A DNA stretch of 64,000 bases, taken from Massilia solisilvae. GTDB lineage: Bacteria; Pseudomonadota; Gammaproteobacteria; Burkholderiales; Burkholderiaceae_D. Location: NCBI RefSeq assembly GCF_024753215.1, contig NZ_JANUGV010000002.1, positions 868,001-932,000 of the forward strand, written 5' to 3'. The notes under the pieces are model-generated. The model saw nothing but the letters and a program-made list of their open reading frames with translations, was not told the origin of the DNA and searched no databases. Positions 18,460-27,528 of this stretch are shown piece after piece (within the stretch, counting starts at the first letter, position 1; every line of letters starts with the position of its first letter). The position numbers and the translations under genes were made by a program.

Positions 18460-20109
18460 ATGACGATCAACAGCATTCCGGTAACGCCCACCAAAACCAC
18501 CATCCCCGACCCGATCCAGGCCGGCATCGCGCGCGGCTGGAAAATCATCGACGGCGCTGCGCTGCTGGGCGACCAGGTCATCGACGCCGACGTGGTGGTG
18601 GTCGGCAGCGGCGCCGGCGGCGGCGTGACGGCCGAGATCCTGGCGCTGGCGGGCCTGAAAGTGGTGATCGTGGAGGAGGGCGCGCTCAAGTCGTCGCGAG
18701 ACTTCAAGATGCGCGAGTCCGAGGCCTATCCCGCGCTGTACCAGGAATCGGCCGCGCGCAAGACCGCCGACAAGGCCATCAACATCCTGCAGGGACGTAC
18801 GGTGGGCGGTTCGACCACGGTGAACTGGACCTCGAGCTTTCGCACGCCGCCCACCACGCTGGCGTACTGGCAGCGCCACTTTGGCCTGGCGGACTACAGT
18901 GTCGATGCGATGGCGCCGTGGTTCGAAATGATGGAAGCGCGCCTGAACGTGTCGGACTGGCAGGCCGCGCCCAACCAGAACAACGACGCGCTGCGCCGCG
19001 GCGCGGCAAAGCTGGGCATCCCCACTGGCCTGATCCGCCGCAACGTGCGCGGCTGCTGGAACCTGGGCTACTGCGGCATGGGCTGCCCCACCAACGCCAA
19101 GCAGTCGATGCTGGTGACGACCATTCCCTCGGCCCTGGACCATGGCGCCACGCTGGTCACGCGCGCCCGCGCCGAGCGGCTGGAGCTCAAGGGCGATCGT
19201 GCCGACGAGCTGCTGTGCGTGGCGCTCGATGCCAGCGGCCTGGCTCCCAACGGCCGGCTGCTGCGGCTGCGTGCAAAGCACTTCGTGGTCGCGGGCGGCG
19301 CCATCAACTCGCCGGCGCTGTTGATGCGCTCCAGCGCGCCCGACCCGCACGGCCTGCTCGGAAAGCGCACCTTCCTGCATCCCACGCTCATCTCCGCCGG
19401 CATGTTCGACGAGCGCGTGGATGGCTATGCCGGCGCGCCGCAAACCGTGTACTCCGACCACTTCCTGCATACGCAGGCCATCGACGGGCCGATCGGCTAC
19501 AAGCTCGAGGTGCCGCCGATGCACCCGCTGCTGTTGGGGACGACGATGACCGGCTTTGGCCGCCAGCACGCGGCGATGATGCAGCAGTTCCCGCACATGC
19601 AGGGCATGCTGGCGCTGCTGCGCGACGGCTTTCACGATGCGTCGCGCGGGGGCGAGGTGGTGCTGCAGGGCGGCGCGCCGGTGCTGGATTACCCGATCAG
19701 CGACTTCCTGTGGGATGGCACGCGCCGCGCGCTGCTCACCATGGCCGAAATCCAGTTCGCGGCCGGGGCGGCGGTGGTGCAGCCGGCGCACGAAATGGCG
19801 CAGCCCTATCGCAGCTGGAGCGAGGCGAAGCTGGCGATCGCCAATCTGGCCTACCGCCCGCAAGTGGCCAAGGTGGCGTCGGCCCACGTGATGGGCGGCT
19901 GCGGCATGGCCGGGGACGACCGGCTGGGCGTGACCGCGCCCGACGGACGCTACCGCTACCTGGCCAACGTCTCGGTGCACGACGGCTCGCTGTTCCCGAC
20001 CTCGATCGGGGCCAATCCGCAGCTGTCGATCTACGGCATCACCGCGCGCCTTGCAAGCGGCCTGGCGCGCTCGCTGACCGGCAAGCCGGCGCCGCGCGTC
20101 ACCGCATGA
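18460..20109 (+). CDS. GMC family FAD-dependent oxidoreductase
   Basis: 549 residues. The FAD-binding Rossmann motif (VVVGSGAGGGVTAEI, 47-61) and the GMC C-terminal signature (GANPQLSIYGITARLA) are intact; a CGMGCPTNAKQSML segment with closely spaced cysteines lies in the middle. It has no signal peptide of its own and follows the Tat subunit gene by seven bases. Members oxidise alcohols, sugars or sterols. No cytochrome c subunit gene is adjacent; the multihaem cytochromes at 35.7-37.7 kb could in principle accept its electrons. Substrate unknown. Confidence 0.88.
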   Translation: MTINSIPVTPTKTTIPDPIQAGIARGWKIIDGAALLGDQVIDADVVVVGSGAGGGVTAEILALAGLKVVIVEEGALKSSRDFKMRESEAYPALYQESAARKTADKAINILQGRTVGGSTTVNWTSSFRTPPTTLAYWQRHFGLADYSVDAMAPWFEMMEARLNVSDWQAAPNQNNDALRRGAAKLGIPTGLIRRNVRGCWNLGYCGMGCPTNAKQSMLVTTIPSALDHGATLVTRARAERLELKGDRADELLCVALDASGLAPNGRLLRLRAKHFVVAGGAINSPALLMRSSAPDPHGLLGKRTFLHPTLISAGMFDERVDGYAGAPQTVYSDHFLHTQAIDGPIGYKLEVPPMHPLLLGTTMTGFGRQHAAMMQQFPHMQGMLALLRDGFHDASRGGEVVLQGGAPVLDYPISDFLWDGTRRALLTMAEIQFAAGAAVVQPAHEMAQPYRSWSEAKLAIANLAYRPQVAKVASAHVMGGCGMAGDDRLGVTAPDGRYRYLANVSVHDGSLFPTSIGANPQLSIYGITARLASGLARSLTGKPAPRVTA

Positions 20110-20113
20110 GGCG

Positions 20114-21052
20114 ATGAGCACGCGGGCCTTGCTGCAGCTGCTGCTGGTGGTGCAGGCGGCGGCCCTGATGGCGATCGCGTTCGCGCTGCATCGCTGGCTG
20201 GGGGCGGCGCCGTGGCTGGCGGCGCTGGCCGGCCTGGCCTGCGTGGTCGTGGTGCGGCTGGCGATCAGCGCCAACAACTTTGCGATGGCGGCGCGCTACG
20301 CCAGCCCGGCTCCCGCCTGCTTTGCGCTCGGGCCGCGCGCGCGGCTGCGCCTGTTCGCGGAGGAGTTTGGCGCCAGCATGCTGGCCTCGTCCTGGTTCAT
20401 GGCGCGCGGCAGTGCCGCCACCCGCATTTATCCCGAATCGTGCAACGCCCCGGTGCTGCTGCTGCACGGCTATGTGGCCAACAGCGGCTACTGGGCCAGG
20501 CTCACGCCGCTGCTCGATGCCGCCCGCATCAGCCACGCGACGGTGGACCTGGAGCCGATGATCGGCGACATCGACGGCTACGTGCCGGCGGTCGAGAAAG
20601 CGGCGCAGGCGCTGCTGGCCGCGACCGGCAGCGACAAGCTGGTGGTGGTTGCGCACAGCATGGGCGGGCTGGTGGCCCGCGCCTGGCTGCGCCGCCATGG
20701 CACGGCCCGGGTCGCGCGTGTGATCACGCTGGGCACGCCGCACCACGGCACCAGCCTGGCGCGCTTCGGCCTGGGCGCGAATGCGGCGCAGATGCGGCGC
20801 ACGGCCGACGCGGAGGCGCCCGAAAGCGCATGGCTGCGCGCGCTCGCGGCCAGCGAAAGCGCGGCCACGCGCGCGCTCATCACCTCGATCTACAGCTACC
20901 ACGACAACATCGTCGCGCCACAAACCTCGAGCCGGCTGCCGGGCGCGCGCAACATCGAATTCGGCGGCATGGGCCACGTTGCGCTGGGTAGCAATGCGCG
21001 CGTGCTGGCCGAAGTGATGCGCGAGATCGGCGCCGTGCCCGCCCGGGCGTGA
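20114..21052 (+). CDS. Membrane-anchored alpha/beta hydrolase (lipase-like)
   Basis: 312 residues. Two N-terminal hydrophobic helices (about 5-52) are followed by an alpha/beta hydrolase domain with VLLLHGYVANSGYW, the nucleophile elbow VAHSMGG, GTPHHGTSLA and a late histidine (GMGHVALG). These fit triacylglycerol lipase/PGAP1-like esterases. The start is four bases after the GMC stop with GAGGCG between them, so the three genes 17934-21052 probably form one operon. Substrate unknown. Confidence 0.83.
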   Translation: MSTRALLQLLLVVQAAALMAIAFALHRWLGAAPWLAALAGLACVVVVRLAISANNFAMAARYASPAPACFALGPRARLRLFAEEFGASMLASSWFMARGSAATRIYPESCNAPVLLLHGYVANSGYWARLTPLLDAARISHATVDLEPMIGDIDGYVPAVEKAAQALLAATGSDKLVVVAHSMGGLVARAWLRRHGTARVARVITLGTPHHGTSLARFGLGANAAQMRRTADAEAPESAWLRALAASESAATRALITSIYSYHDNIVAPQTSSRLPGARNIEFGGMGHVALGSNARVLAEVMREIGAVPARA

Positions 21053-21114
21053 CCGCGCCGCGCCCGCATGGTAAAGTGGACAAGTAACAGACACGCATCG
21101 CTCCTGGAGTTGTT

Positions 21115-21879
21115 TTGGCCGCACGCATTTTGATTATCGCCGCCGATCCCGGCACCGCTTCCGAGATCGCCGGCCTGCTTTCCGCGCATGGCCATGTTCC
21201 CCTTGTTCCCGGCAGCGCCGGACTGCTCGGGCAACCCGACCTGGCGCTGTGCCTGCTGCCGCAGGGCGCGGACCCGAGCCGCATGCTGGCGGGCCTGCGT
21301 TCCGGCGCGGCGCCGTACGGCGTGCCGGTGCTGGCCTTATGTTCGCTCGCGCAGGAAGGCGACAGCGAACGCCTGGTCGTCGCCGGCTTCGACGGCTACA
21401 TCGGCTTGCCGATCGAGCCGGCCAGCCTCGTCGCCGAAGTCGAGGCCTTCCTGCCGCCGCAGTCGAGCGAGCCGCCCACGCTGCTGGTGGTGGACGACGA
21501 CGTGTTCATGGTCGAGGTCCTGGCCGAGTTCCTGGGCCAGGACGGCTACCGGATCCTGACCGCGCACTCGGGCATGGACGCGCTGGCGCTGCTGGAGCGC
21601 GAAGCGGTGCACGTGATCGTGTGCGACCAGTGGATGCCGGGCATGAGCGGCACCGAGTTCCTGGCGCAGGCGCATGCGCGCTACCCGCACACGGTGCGCC
21701 TGATCCTGTCGGCCCAGCGCGAATCGGTGGACATCGGCCAGGCGGTGGGAGCCGGCATCGTGGATGCCTTCCACGCCAAGCCGTGGACCGGCGCGGCGCT
21801 GCGCGAAGGAATCCGTGAGGCGTTCCGGATGCAGCGCGCGCGCTGCGGGCGCCGGCGCCAGCTGCCGCCCGGCCCCTGA
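21115..21879 (+). CDS. Tandem pseudo-receiver/receiver response regulator
   Basis: 254 residues from a TTG start at 21115 (CTGGAG upstream). Residues about 120-240 are a receiver domain with acidic pocket (LLVVDDDVFM), phosphorylatable Asp in VIVCDQWMPGMSG, and the conserved Lys in FHAKPW. Residues 1-115 look like a second receiver that has lost the acidic pocket and the lysine (LIIAADPG; GFDGYIGLPIEP). No output domain is present. It may act by protein contact; no kinase gene is adjacent. Confidence 0.8.
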   Translation: MAARILIIAADPGTASEIAGLLSAHGHVPLVPGSAGLLGQPDLALCLLPQGADPSRMLAGLRSGAAPYGVPVLALCSLAQEGDSERLVVAGFDGYIGLPIEPASLVAEVEAFLPPQSSEPPTLLVVDDDVFMVEVLAEFLGQDGYRILTAHSGMDALALLEREAVHVIVCDQWMPGMSGTEFLAQAHARYPHTVRLILSAQRESVDIGQAVGAGIVDAFHAKPWTGAALREGIREAFRMQRARCGRRRQLPPGP

Positions 21880-21897
21880 ACAATGATATCCTTGGTG

Positions 21898-22614
21898 ATG
21901 AACCGTCCAATCGCCCCGTCCATGCTACAGAAAGCCCCCCGCCGAACGCGCGAACGCATCCTCGAGCTGTCGCTGCGGCTGTTTAACGACTTTGGCGAAC
22001 CGAACATCACCACCACCGTCATCGCGGAGGAGATGGGCATCTCGCCGGGCAACCTGTACTACCACTTCCGCAACAAGGACGACATCGTCAATTCGATCTT
22101 CGCCCAGTTCGAGGCCGAGATCGTGCGCCTGTTGTCGGTGCCGGCGGTGCGGCGCTCGAACCCGGAGGACGTGTGGGCCTACCTGCACCAGATGTTCGAG
22201 CTGATCTGGCGCTACCGCTTCTTCTACCGCGACCTGAACGACCTGTTGTCGCGCAACCGCACGCTCGAATTGCAGTTCAAGGCCATCCTCGACCACAAGC
22301 ACAAGCTCGCGCGCCAGCTGTGCGAGGACCTGCGCAGCGACGGCTCGCTCGAGGCCACCGATGTCGAGATCGGCGCAATGGCGACCAACATGGTGGTGGT
22401 GGCGACCTACTGGCTGTCCTACGAATACGTGCGCAATCCGCGCAAATACGGCGAGCAGCAGTCGGTGGCCGATGCGCTCGCGCGTGGCTGCTACCAGGTC
22501 ATCTCGATGGCCGGTCCCTACCTGCGCGGCGAGCGGCGCGAGCGCTTTCGCAAGATGTCCGACGAGCACCTGCGCAAACTGGCGCCGCAGGAGCCGCGCC
22601 CCCATCAACCCTGA
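21898..22614 (+). CDS. TetR/AcrR family transcriptional regulator
   Basis: 238 residues from the ATG at 21898; ATGs at 21883 and 21922 are also possible since none has a clear ribosome site. The helix-turn-helix (TTTVIAEEMGISPGNLYYHF) is that of TetR repressors. The C-terminal half is hydrophobic and tryptophan-rich and resembles the TetR group whose partners are often lipid or PHA related. The stop overlaps an ATG of the next gene. Confidence 0.87.
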   Translation: MNRPIAPSMLQKAPRRTRERILELSLRLFNDFGEPNITTTVIAEEMGISPGNLYYHFRNKDDIVNSIFAQFEAEIVRLLSVPAVRRSNPEDVWAYLHQMFELIWRYRFFYRDLNDLLSRNRTLELQFKAILDHKHKLARQLCEDLRSDGSLEATDVEIGAMATNMVVVATYWLSYEYVRNPRKYGEQQSVADALARGCYQVISMAGPYLRGERRERFRKMSDEHLRKLAPQEPRPHQP

Positions 22615-22628
22615 TGCAAGAACAAGCA

Positions 22629-23201
22629 ATGAAATCGATCGCAGTCTATTGCGGCGCCTCGCTCGGCGCCAAGCCCGTGTATGCCGATGCCGCCCGCGAG
22701 TTGGCGCGCGCGCTGGTGGAGCACAACATCGGCCTGGTGTACGGCGGCGGCAAGGTCGGCCTGATGGGCGCGATCGCCGACGAAGTGCTGCGCCTGGGCG
22801 GCGAGGTCACCGGCGTGATCCCGCGCGCGCTGCTCGAACGCGAGGTCGGCCACACGGGCCTGACGCGCCAGTTCGTGGTCAAGGACATGCACGAGCGTAA
22901 AGCGATGATGTCCGAACTGGCGGACGGCTTCATCGCCATGCCGGGCGGGATGGGCACGCTGGAAGAGCTGTTCGAGATGGTGACCTGGTGGCAGCTGGGC
23001 ATCCATTCCAAGCCGATCGGCCTGCTCAACACCGAAGGCTTCTGGGACGGGCTGGTGCAGTTCGTGCGCCACCAGCACGACGAAGGCTTCGTGCGCCAGC
23101 AGCATCTGGACGTGATGATGGTGGACGCCGATTCGCACAGCCTGGTCGGCCGGCTGCGCGCGGCGGCGGTGCCGTCCACGCCGCTGTTCAAGTCGCCGTA
23201 G
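22629..23201 (+). CDS. LOG family nucleoside 5-prime-monophosphate phosphoribohydrolase
   Basis: 190 residues from the ATG at 22629; an in-frame ATG at 22614 overlaps the TetR stop (TGATG) and may be used through coupling. The LOG signature PGGMGTLEELFE and the N-terminal AVYCGASLG with YGGGKVGLMG are intact. LOG proteins hydrolyse nucleoside 5-prime-monophosphates (AMP or cytokinin ribotides) to base and ribose 5-phosphate. The two genes are probably one transcript. Confidence 0.9.
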   Translation: MKSIAVYCGASLGAKPVYADAARELARALVEHNIGLVYGGGKVGLMGAIADEVLRLGGEVTGVIPRALLEREVGHTGLTRQFVVKDMHERKAMMSELADGFIAMPGGMGTLEELFEMVTWWQLGIHSKPIGLLNTEGFWDGLVQFVRHQHDEGFVRQQHLDVMMVDADSHSLVGRLRAAAVPSTPLFKSP

Positions 23202-23245
23202 GGCGGGCTCCCGCGCGCCGATACGCGCCGCGTGGGCATGAATGC

Positions 23246-24346
23246 CTACACAGCCATCACCCGGTTGCGGCCCTCGGCCTTGGCGCGATAAAGCGCCTTG
23301 TCGGCGCGGTTGATGGTGTCGGCAAACGGCTCGCCGCCGGCGCGCGCGGTGACGCCGGCCGAGAAGCTGAGCGCACCGTCCAGCTCCAGCCCCGGCACCT
23401 CGAGCGCCGCCACCTTTGCCGCGATGCGCGCCAGCACCTGCTGCGCTTCGGGCAGGTCGGCGTTGGGCAGCATCAGCAGGAACTCCTCGCCGCCCCAGCG
23501 CGCCAGCATGTCCGACCCGCGCAGCGCGCCCTGGGCTGCCTGCGCAAACGCGCGCAGCACCGCGTCGCCGTGCGCGTGCCCGAAGCGGTCGTTGATGGTC
23601 TTGAAGAAGTCGATGTCGAGCAACGCGATGCAGGCGGCGTGGCCGTGCGCCTGGCGCCGTTCCTCGGCCGCCAGCACCTCGTTCATGTGGCGCCGGTTCG
23701 CCAGCGAGGTCAGCTCGTCGATGGTGGCCAGGGTGCGGATGGTCGCCACCGCCGCCAGCAGGTCTTCCTTCTGGCGCTTCAGGCGCGCGCGCAGCTTGTT
23801 CATTTCGCCGGTCAGGAGCGTGATCGCGAACAGGCCCGCGCTGGCAAAGCCGAAGGTCAGGCCCTCGACCAGCGGCGGGTAATGCGCTGGATCGTGCGCG
23901 GCGTGCCACCACATGGTCGCGCCCATCGCGGCGATGCCGGCCGCCGACAGCAGCAAGGTCTGACGCGGACGCATGGCGAAGGTGCAGAACGCAACCACCA
24001 CCAACAGCATGATGAGCGACGCTTCGCGCAGCGGGCCGGCAATGGTATAGACCCACATGTTGCAGCTGATCGCGAACAGCCCCTGCAGCACCGCCAGCGT
24101 GCGCGGCGCGATTCCCAGTACGGCGGAAAAACGCACCAGGGCCATGAACACCAGGACGCCGGTGAAGCTGTAGGTGGTGAGCGCCCAGGCGCCGGCGCGG
24201 TCGACCAGCCCAACATGGGTGGCGGCCAGGATCAGCGCGGTGCAGACCAGGTACAGCACGCCGGTGGCGGCCCAGTACGCGACCATGCGCCGCAGTTTCG
24301 GGTCCGGCCCCAGCAGCAGGGTGGCCAGTGCGGCCTTGCGCGTCAT
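23246..24346 (-). CDS. Membrane diguanylate cyclase
   Basis: 366 residues. About six hydrophobic helices fill residues 20-185; no periplasmic sensor domain is evident. The GGDEF domain (about 205-366) has an intact active site (RWGGEEFLLML) and an RxxD inhibitory site five residues before it (RGSD), so it should make c-di-GMP with product feedback. Its ATG overlaps the stop of the upstream GGDEF-EAL gene (ATGA), which points to translational coupling. It is the last gene of the four-gene operon starting at 28782. Confidence 0.9.
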   Translation of the reverse strand: MTRKAALATLLLGPDPKLRRMVAYWAATGVLYLVCTALILAATHVGLVDRAGAWALTTYSFTGVLVFMALVRFSAVLGIAPRTLAVLQGLFAISCNMWVYTIAGPLREASLIMLLVVVAFCTFAMRPRQTLLLSAAGIAAMGATMWWHAAHDPAHYPPLVEGLTFGFASAGLFAITLLTGEMNKLRARLKRQKEDLLAAVATIRTLATIDELTSLANRRHMNEVLAAEERRQAHGHAACIALLDIDFFKTINDRFGHAHGDAVLRAFAQAAQGALRGSDMLARWGGEEFLLMLPNADLPEAQQVLARIAAKVAALEVPGLELDGALSFSAGVTARAGGEPFADTINRADKALYRAKAEGRNRVMAV

Positions 24347-27081
24347 GCCGCCACCTCGGCTGGCACGAACTGCTGCGCCGTGGCCAGCAGTTCGGCGATG
24401 CGCGCCGGCGGCACCGGCCGGCTGAACAGGTAGCCCTGCATCTCGTCGCAGTCGTTCGCGCGCAGGAAGGCGCACTGTTCTTCGGTCTCGACGCCTTCGG
24501 CGATCACGCGCAGGTGCAGCTTGTGGCCGAGCGAGATGACTGCCATCGCGATCGCCTGGTCGTCCGGGTTGGCGGCCAGTTCGCTGACGAAGGACTTGTC
24601 GATCTTGAGCCGGCTGATCGGGAAGGACTTGAGCGCGGACAGGCTCGAATAGCCGGTGCCGAAGTCGTCGATCGACAGCGACACCCCCATCGCCTCCAGG
24701 TCGCGCATCTTGGCCACCGACTGCGCCAGGTCGCGCATGATCAGGCTTTCCGTGACCTCCAGCTCGAGCGCGTCGGGCGGCAGGCCGCTGTCGCGCAGCG
24801 CGGCGGCCACCCGCGCGACCAGCTTGCGTTCCTCGAACTGGCGCGGCGAGACGTTGACCGACACCGTGATCGGGGGCAGGCCGGCCGCGCGCCATGCCTG
24901 GTTCTGGCGGCACGCGGTGCGCAGCGCCCATTCGCCCAGCTCGACGATCATGCCGCTTTCCTCGGCCAGGCCGATGAAGCGCTGCGGCGAGACCGGCCCG
25001 TGTTCCGGGTGGTGCCAGCGCAGCAGCGCCTCGACCCCGAACACGCGGCCGGTCTTCAGGTCCACCTTGGGCTGGTAGCACAGGGACAGGCCGCCGCCCG
25101 GCGCGCCGGCCAGGGTCGCTTCGAGCGACTGGCGCAGGCCGTCCAGCAGGATCAGGTTTTCCTCGCCGCTGGCGTTCATCTCGCGGGCGTAGAACTGGTA
25201 GTTGTTGCGGCCACCGTCCTTGGCGCGGTACATGGCGGCGTCCGCGTTCATCAACAGGGTGTTGGCGTCCAGGCCGTCGCGCGGGTACATCACCACGCCC
25301 ATGCTGCAGCTGACCTGCACCGACTGGCCGGCCACCTGTACCGGGGCGTGCACCGCCTGGCGCAGCTTTTCCAGCAGCGGCGCGAGCGACTGCGCTTTTG
25401 CGCCCACGCCGGGCAGCAGCAGCACGAATTCGTCGCCGCCGAAGCGCGCCAGCGTGTCGCCGCGGCGCAGGCAGGCGCGCATGCGCTTGCCCACCACCTT
25501 GAGCAGCTCATCGCCGGCGTTGTGGCCAAGGCCATCGTTGATCAGCTTGAAGCCGTCCAGGTCCACGAACACCAGCGCAAGCGACCAGCCCTTGTGCGCG
25601 GCCTGCGCGATGTTCTGTTCCAGCCGCAGGCGCAGCAGGGTGCGGTTGGGCAGGCCGGTCAGGTCGTCGTGGTGCGCCATGTGCACGATGCGTTCCTCGG
25701 CCTGCTTGCGCTCGGTGATGTCGCGCACGATCGCCACCACGCCGCCTTCCACCGGCACCACCTGTCGGTGCAGCCAGCGACCGCGCATCGGGTACGCCTG
25801 CGCGTGCCATTCGGCCTGGTCCACCCCGCCTTCGAGCGCGACCTTGGCGGCCGCGTCGAAGATGCCGTTGCGCCGGTAGGACGGCAGCATCTCGCACAGC
25901 AGCATGCCGCGCATCGCCTCCTTGGGTAGCCCGGCCATCTCTTCGGCGCGGCTGTTGGTGGCCTCGATCGCGAAATCGGCCACCGTGCCGTCCGCCGCCC
26001 ACACGGTGCGCAGCACGAAGAACGCATCCACGCTCGCCTCCGAGGCGGCGGCGTAGGTCTCCTGGGCGCGCCGCTCGCGCCGGCGCGAGCGCGCGACCTG
26101 CCACGACCACGCGCTTACCAGGGTGACCACCAGGAGCAGCACGGCCGTGCCGATGCCGGCCCCGGCCAGCCAGGCGCTGCGCTGGCGCGCGAAGCCGGCC
26201 ATCTGCTCGTCGGCGTCGAGCCCGACGATCGCGATCAGGCCGTAGCCGTGCAGGCGCCGCACGCCCAGAAAGCGCGTCAGCCCATCGGGAATGGTGGGGG
26301 CAAGGCTGACCTGGCCGTCGGGCAGGCGCGCCAGGTCGATCCGCTGGCCCCAGCTGGTCTGCTCGCCCACGCGCAGCGCGCGCACCACGCCGTCGGCGCC
26401 GACCAGGCCCAACAGGCCCCGCTCGCCTTCGCGCCCGTGCTCGTAGGCGCTGGTGAAGTAGCCCGGGTCCACTTCGACGATGGCTACGCCCGCAAAGCGG
26501 CCGCTGGCGTCGTTGATGCGGCGCGTGAAGTGAAGGTGCGGCTCGGCCTTGGTGCGGTCCGTGAGCGTCTGGCTCACGTACGGCACGCCGCCGTCGGCCG
26601 CGCGGTGCACCAGGAAGTAGGTCACGCGCGAGACGTCCAGCGGCCGGGCAGGGGGATTGCTGGCCACCACCAGCCCGTCGCGGTTCGCCACCGCCACGGT
26701 GAACAGCACCGACGGCGGCAGCAGGGACTGGCGGCGCAGCGTGGCCAGCGCGCCGCTGGCGCCGTCCTGTTCGACCGCGTATTTAAGCAGCTTGAGCGTC
26801 TGGTCGATGCCGGCCAGGCTGCGCGCCATCTGCGCCTCGTAGGTATCGACCAGTTCGCGCGTGTCGTCCCGCGCCGCCTGGCGCGCATCGCGCTGTTCCT
26901 TGTCTATGAAGTGAAATGCCGTGGTCCACAGCGCCGCCACCAGCACCAGCGCGAACAGCGGCAGTGCGACATAGGTCTCGAGCACCAGCGACAGCTTGCG
27001 CCCCAGGCGTGCGCGCGGCGGCGCGGCCGGCGGGCCGGACACGATCGCGCTTCTTCGCGGTGCGGGCAAGCGTGCGTTCAT
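24343..27081 (-). CDS. PDC-PAS-GGDEF-EAL c-di-GMP enzyme
   Basis: 912 residues from the ATG at 27081. A transmembrane helix (35-58), a periplasmic Cache/PDC-like sensor (about 60-300), a second helix (303-327), a PAS domain (about 340-460), GGDEF (465-630; RFGGDEFVLLL with RRGD inhibitory site) and EAL (645-900). All EAL catalytic groups are seen: EALLRW, NVSPRQF, EVTESLIM, DDFGTGYSSL, KIDKSFV, EGVET. Both synthesis and breakdown of c-di-GMP are thus possible. It starts ten bases after the PstS-like gene, so the periplasmic sensor may read that protein or its ligand. Confidence 0.92.
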   Translation of the reverse strand: MNARLPAPRRSAIVSGPPAAPPRARLGRKLSLVLETYVALPLFALVLVAALWTTAFHFIDKEQRDARQAARDDTRELVDTYEAQMARSLAGIDQTLKLLKYAVEQDGASGALATLRRQSLLPPSVLFTVAVANRDGLVVASNPPARPLDVSRVTYFLVHRAADGGVPYVSQTLTDRTKAEPHLHFTRRINDASGRFAGVAIVEVDPGYFTSAYEHGREGERGLLGLVGADGVVRALRVGEQTSWGQRIDLARLPDGQVSLAPTIPDGLTRFLGVRRLHGYGLIAIVGLDADEQMAGFARQRSAWLAGAGIGTAVLLLVVTLVSAWSWQVARSRRRERRAQETYAAASEASVDAFFVLRTVWAADGTVADFAIEATNSRAEEMAGLPKEAMRGMLLCEMLPSYRRNGIFDAAAKVALEGGVDQAEWHAQAYPMRGRWLHRQVVPVEGGVVAIVRDITERKQAEERIVHMAHHDDLTGLPNRTLLRLRLEQNIAQAAHKGWSLALVFVDLDGFKLINDGLGHNAGDELLKVVGKRMRACLRRGDTLARFGGDEFVLLLPGVGAKAQSLAPLLEKLRQAVHAPVQVAGQSVQVSCSMGVVMYPRDGLDANTLLMNADAAMYRAKDGGRNNYQFYAREMNASGEENLILLDGLRQSLEATLAGAPGGGLSLCYQPKVDLKTGRVFGVEALLRWHHPEHGPVSPQRFIGLAEESGMIVELGEWALRTACRQNQAWRAAGLPPITVSVNVSPRQFEERKLVARVAAALRDSGLPPDALELEVTESLIMRDLAQSVAKMRDLEAMGVSLSIDDFGTGYSSLSALKSFPISRLKIDKSFVSELAANPDDQAIAMAVISLGHKLHLRVIAEGVETEEQCAFLRANDCDEMQGYLFSRPVPPARIAELLATAQQFVPAEVAA

Positions 27082-27091
27082 GCGTGCCCGT

Positions 27092-27520
27092 TCAGTGCAG
27101 CAGCAGCACCGGGCGCACGCTCGCATCGAGCGCGTCGCGGTCGATGTAGCCGATCAGCGCCGGATTGTCCGCCACCGCTTTGCGTACCGCGATGCTGTCG
27201 GGCGCGTCGCGCGGCGGCTGGCCGCGGCCGGTGAACACCATCTTGGACCAGTAGGCTTTGAGCATCGCCTCGGTCTTGCCGGACACGCGCTGGTAGAACT
27301 GTTCGCGCAGCGCCGATCCCACCGGCTGGTCGAGGGCGTGGGCCTCGGCGCCGTCGGGAAAGCGCGCCGACTGCCCGAGGAAGATCGCGGCCACCTGGTC
27401 CGGGCGCAATGCCGGGCTTGCGTTGTGTGCCGAGACCACGACCACGAGCTCGCCGGCGGCACTGGCGCCAGCGGCAAGCAAGAGGACAATCCCGGCAAAC
27501 AGTCGGAGGTGCAGGCGCAT
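27092..27520 (-). CDS. Small PstS-like periplasmic protein
   Basis: 142 residues. A signal peptide (about 1-22, ending ASAAG) precedes a compact domain (ELVVVVSAHNASPALRPDQV, AAIFLGQSARFPDG, FYQRVSGKTEAMLKAYWSKM, then SIAVRKAVADNPALIGYIDR) that matches part of the phosphate-binding PstS fold but is less than half the length of PstS. It is eight bases after the barrel gene and ten before the GGDEF-EAL gene. No pst permease or ATPase genes are nearby, so a sensing rather than transport role is likely. Confidence 0.8.
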   Translation of the reverse strand: MRLHLRLFAGIVLLLAAGASAAGELVVVVSAHNASPALRPDQVAAIFLGQSARFPDGAEAHALDQPVGSALREQFYQRVSGKTEAMLKAYWSKMVFTGRGQPPRDAPDSIAVRKAVADNPALIGYIDRDALDASVRPVLLLH

Positions 27521-27528
27521 GGCAGATC

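Noticed and set aside
22614..22628. Five-residue extension of the LOG protein from the overlapping ATG
   Set aside because: The family begins at the MKSIAVYCG strand; overlap coupling remains possible, so it is noted as an alternative start only.
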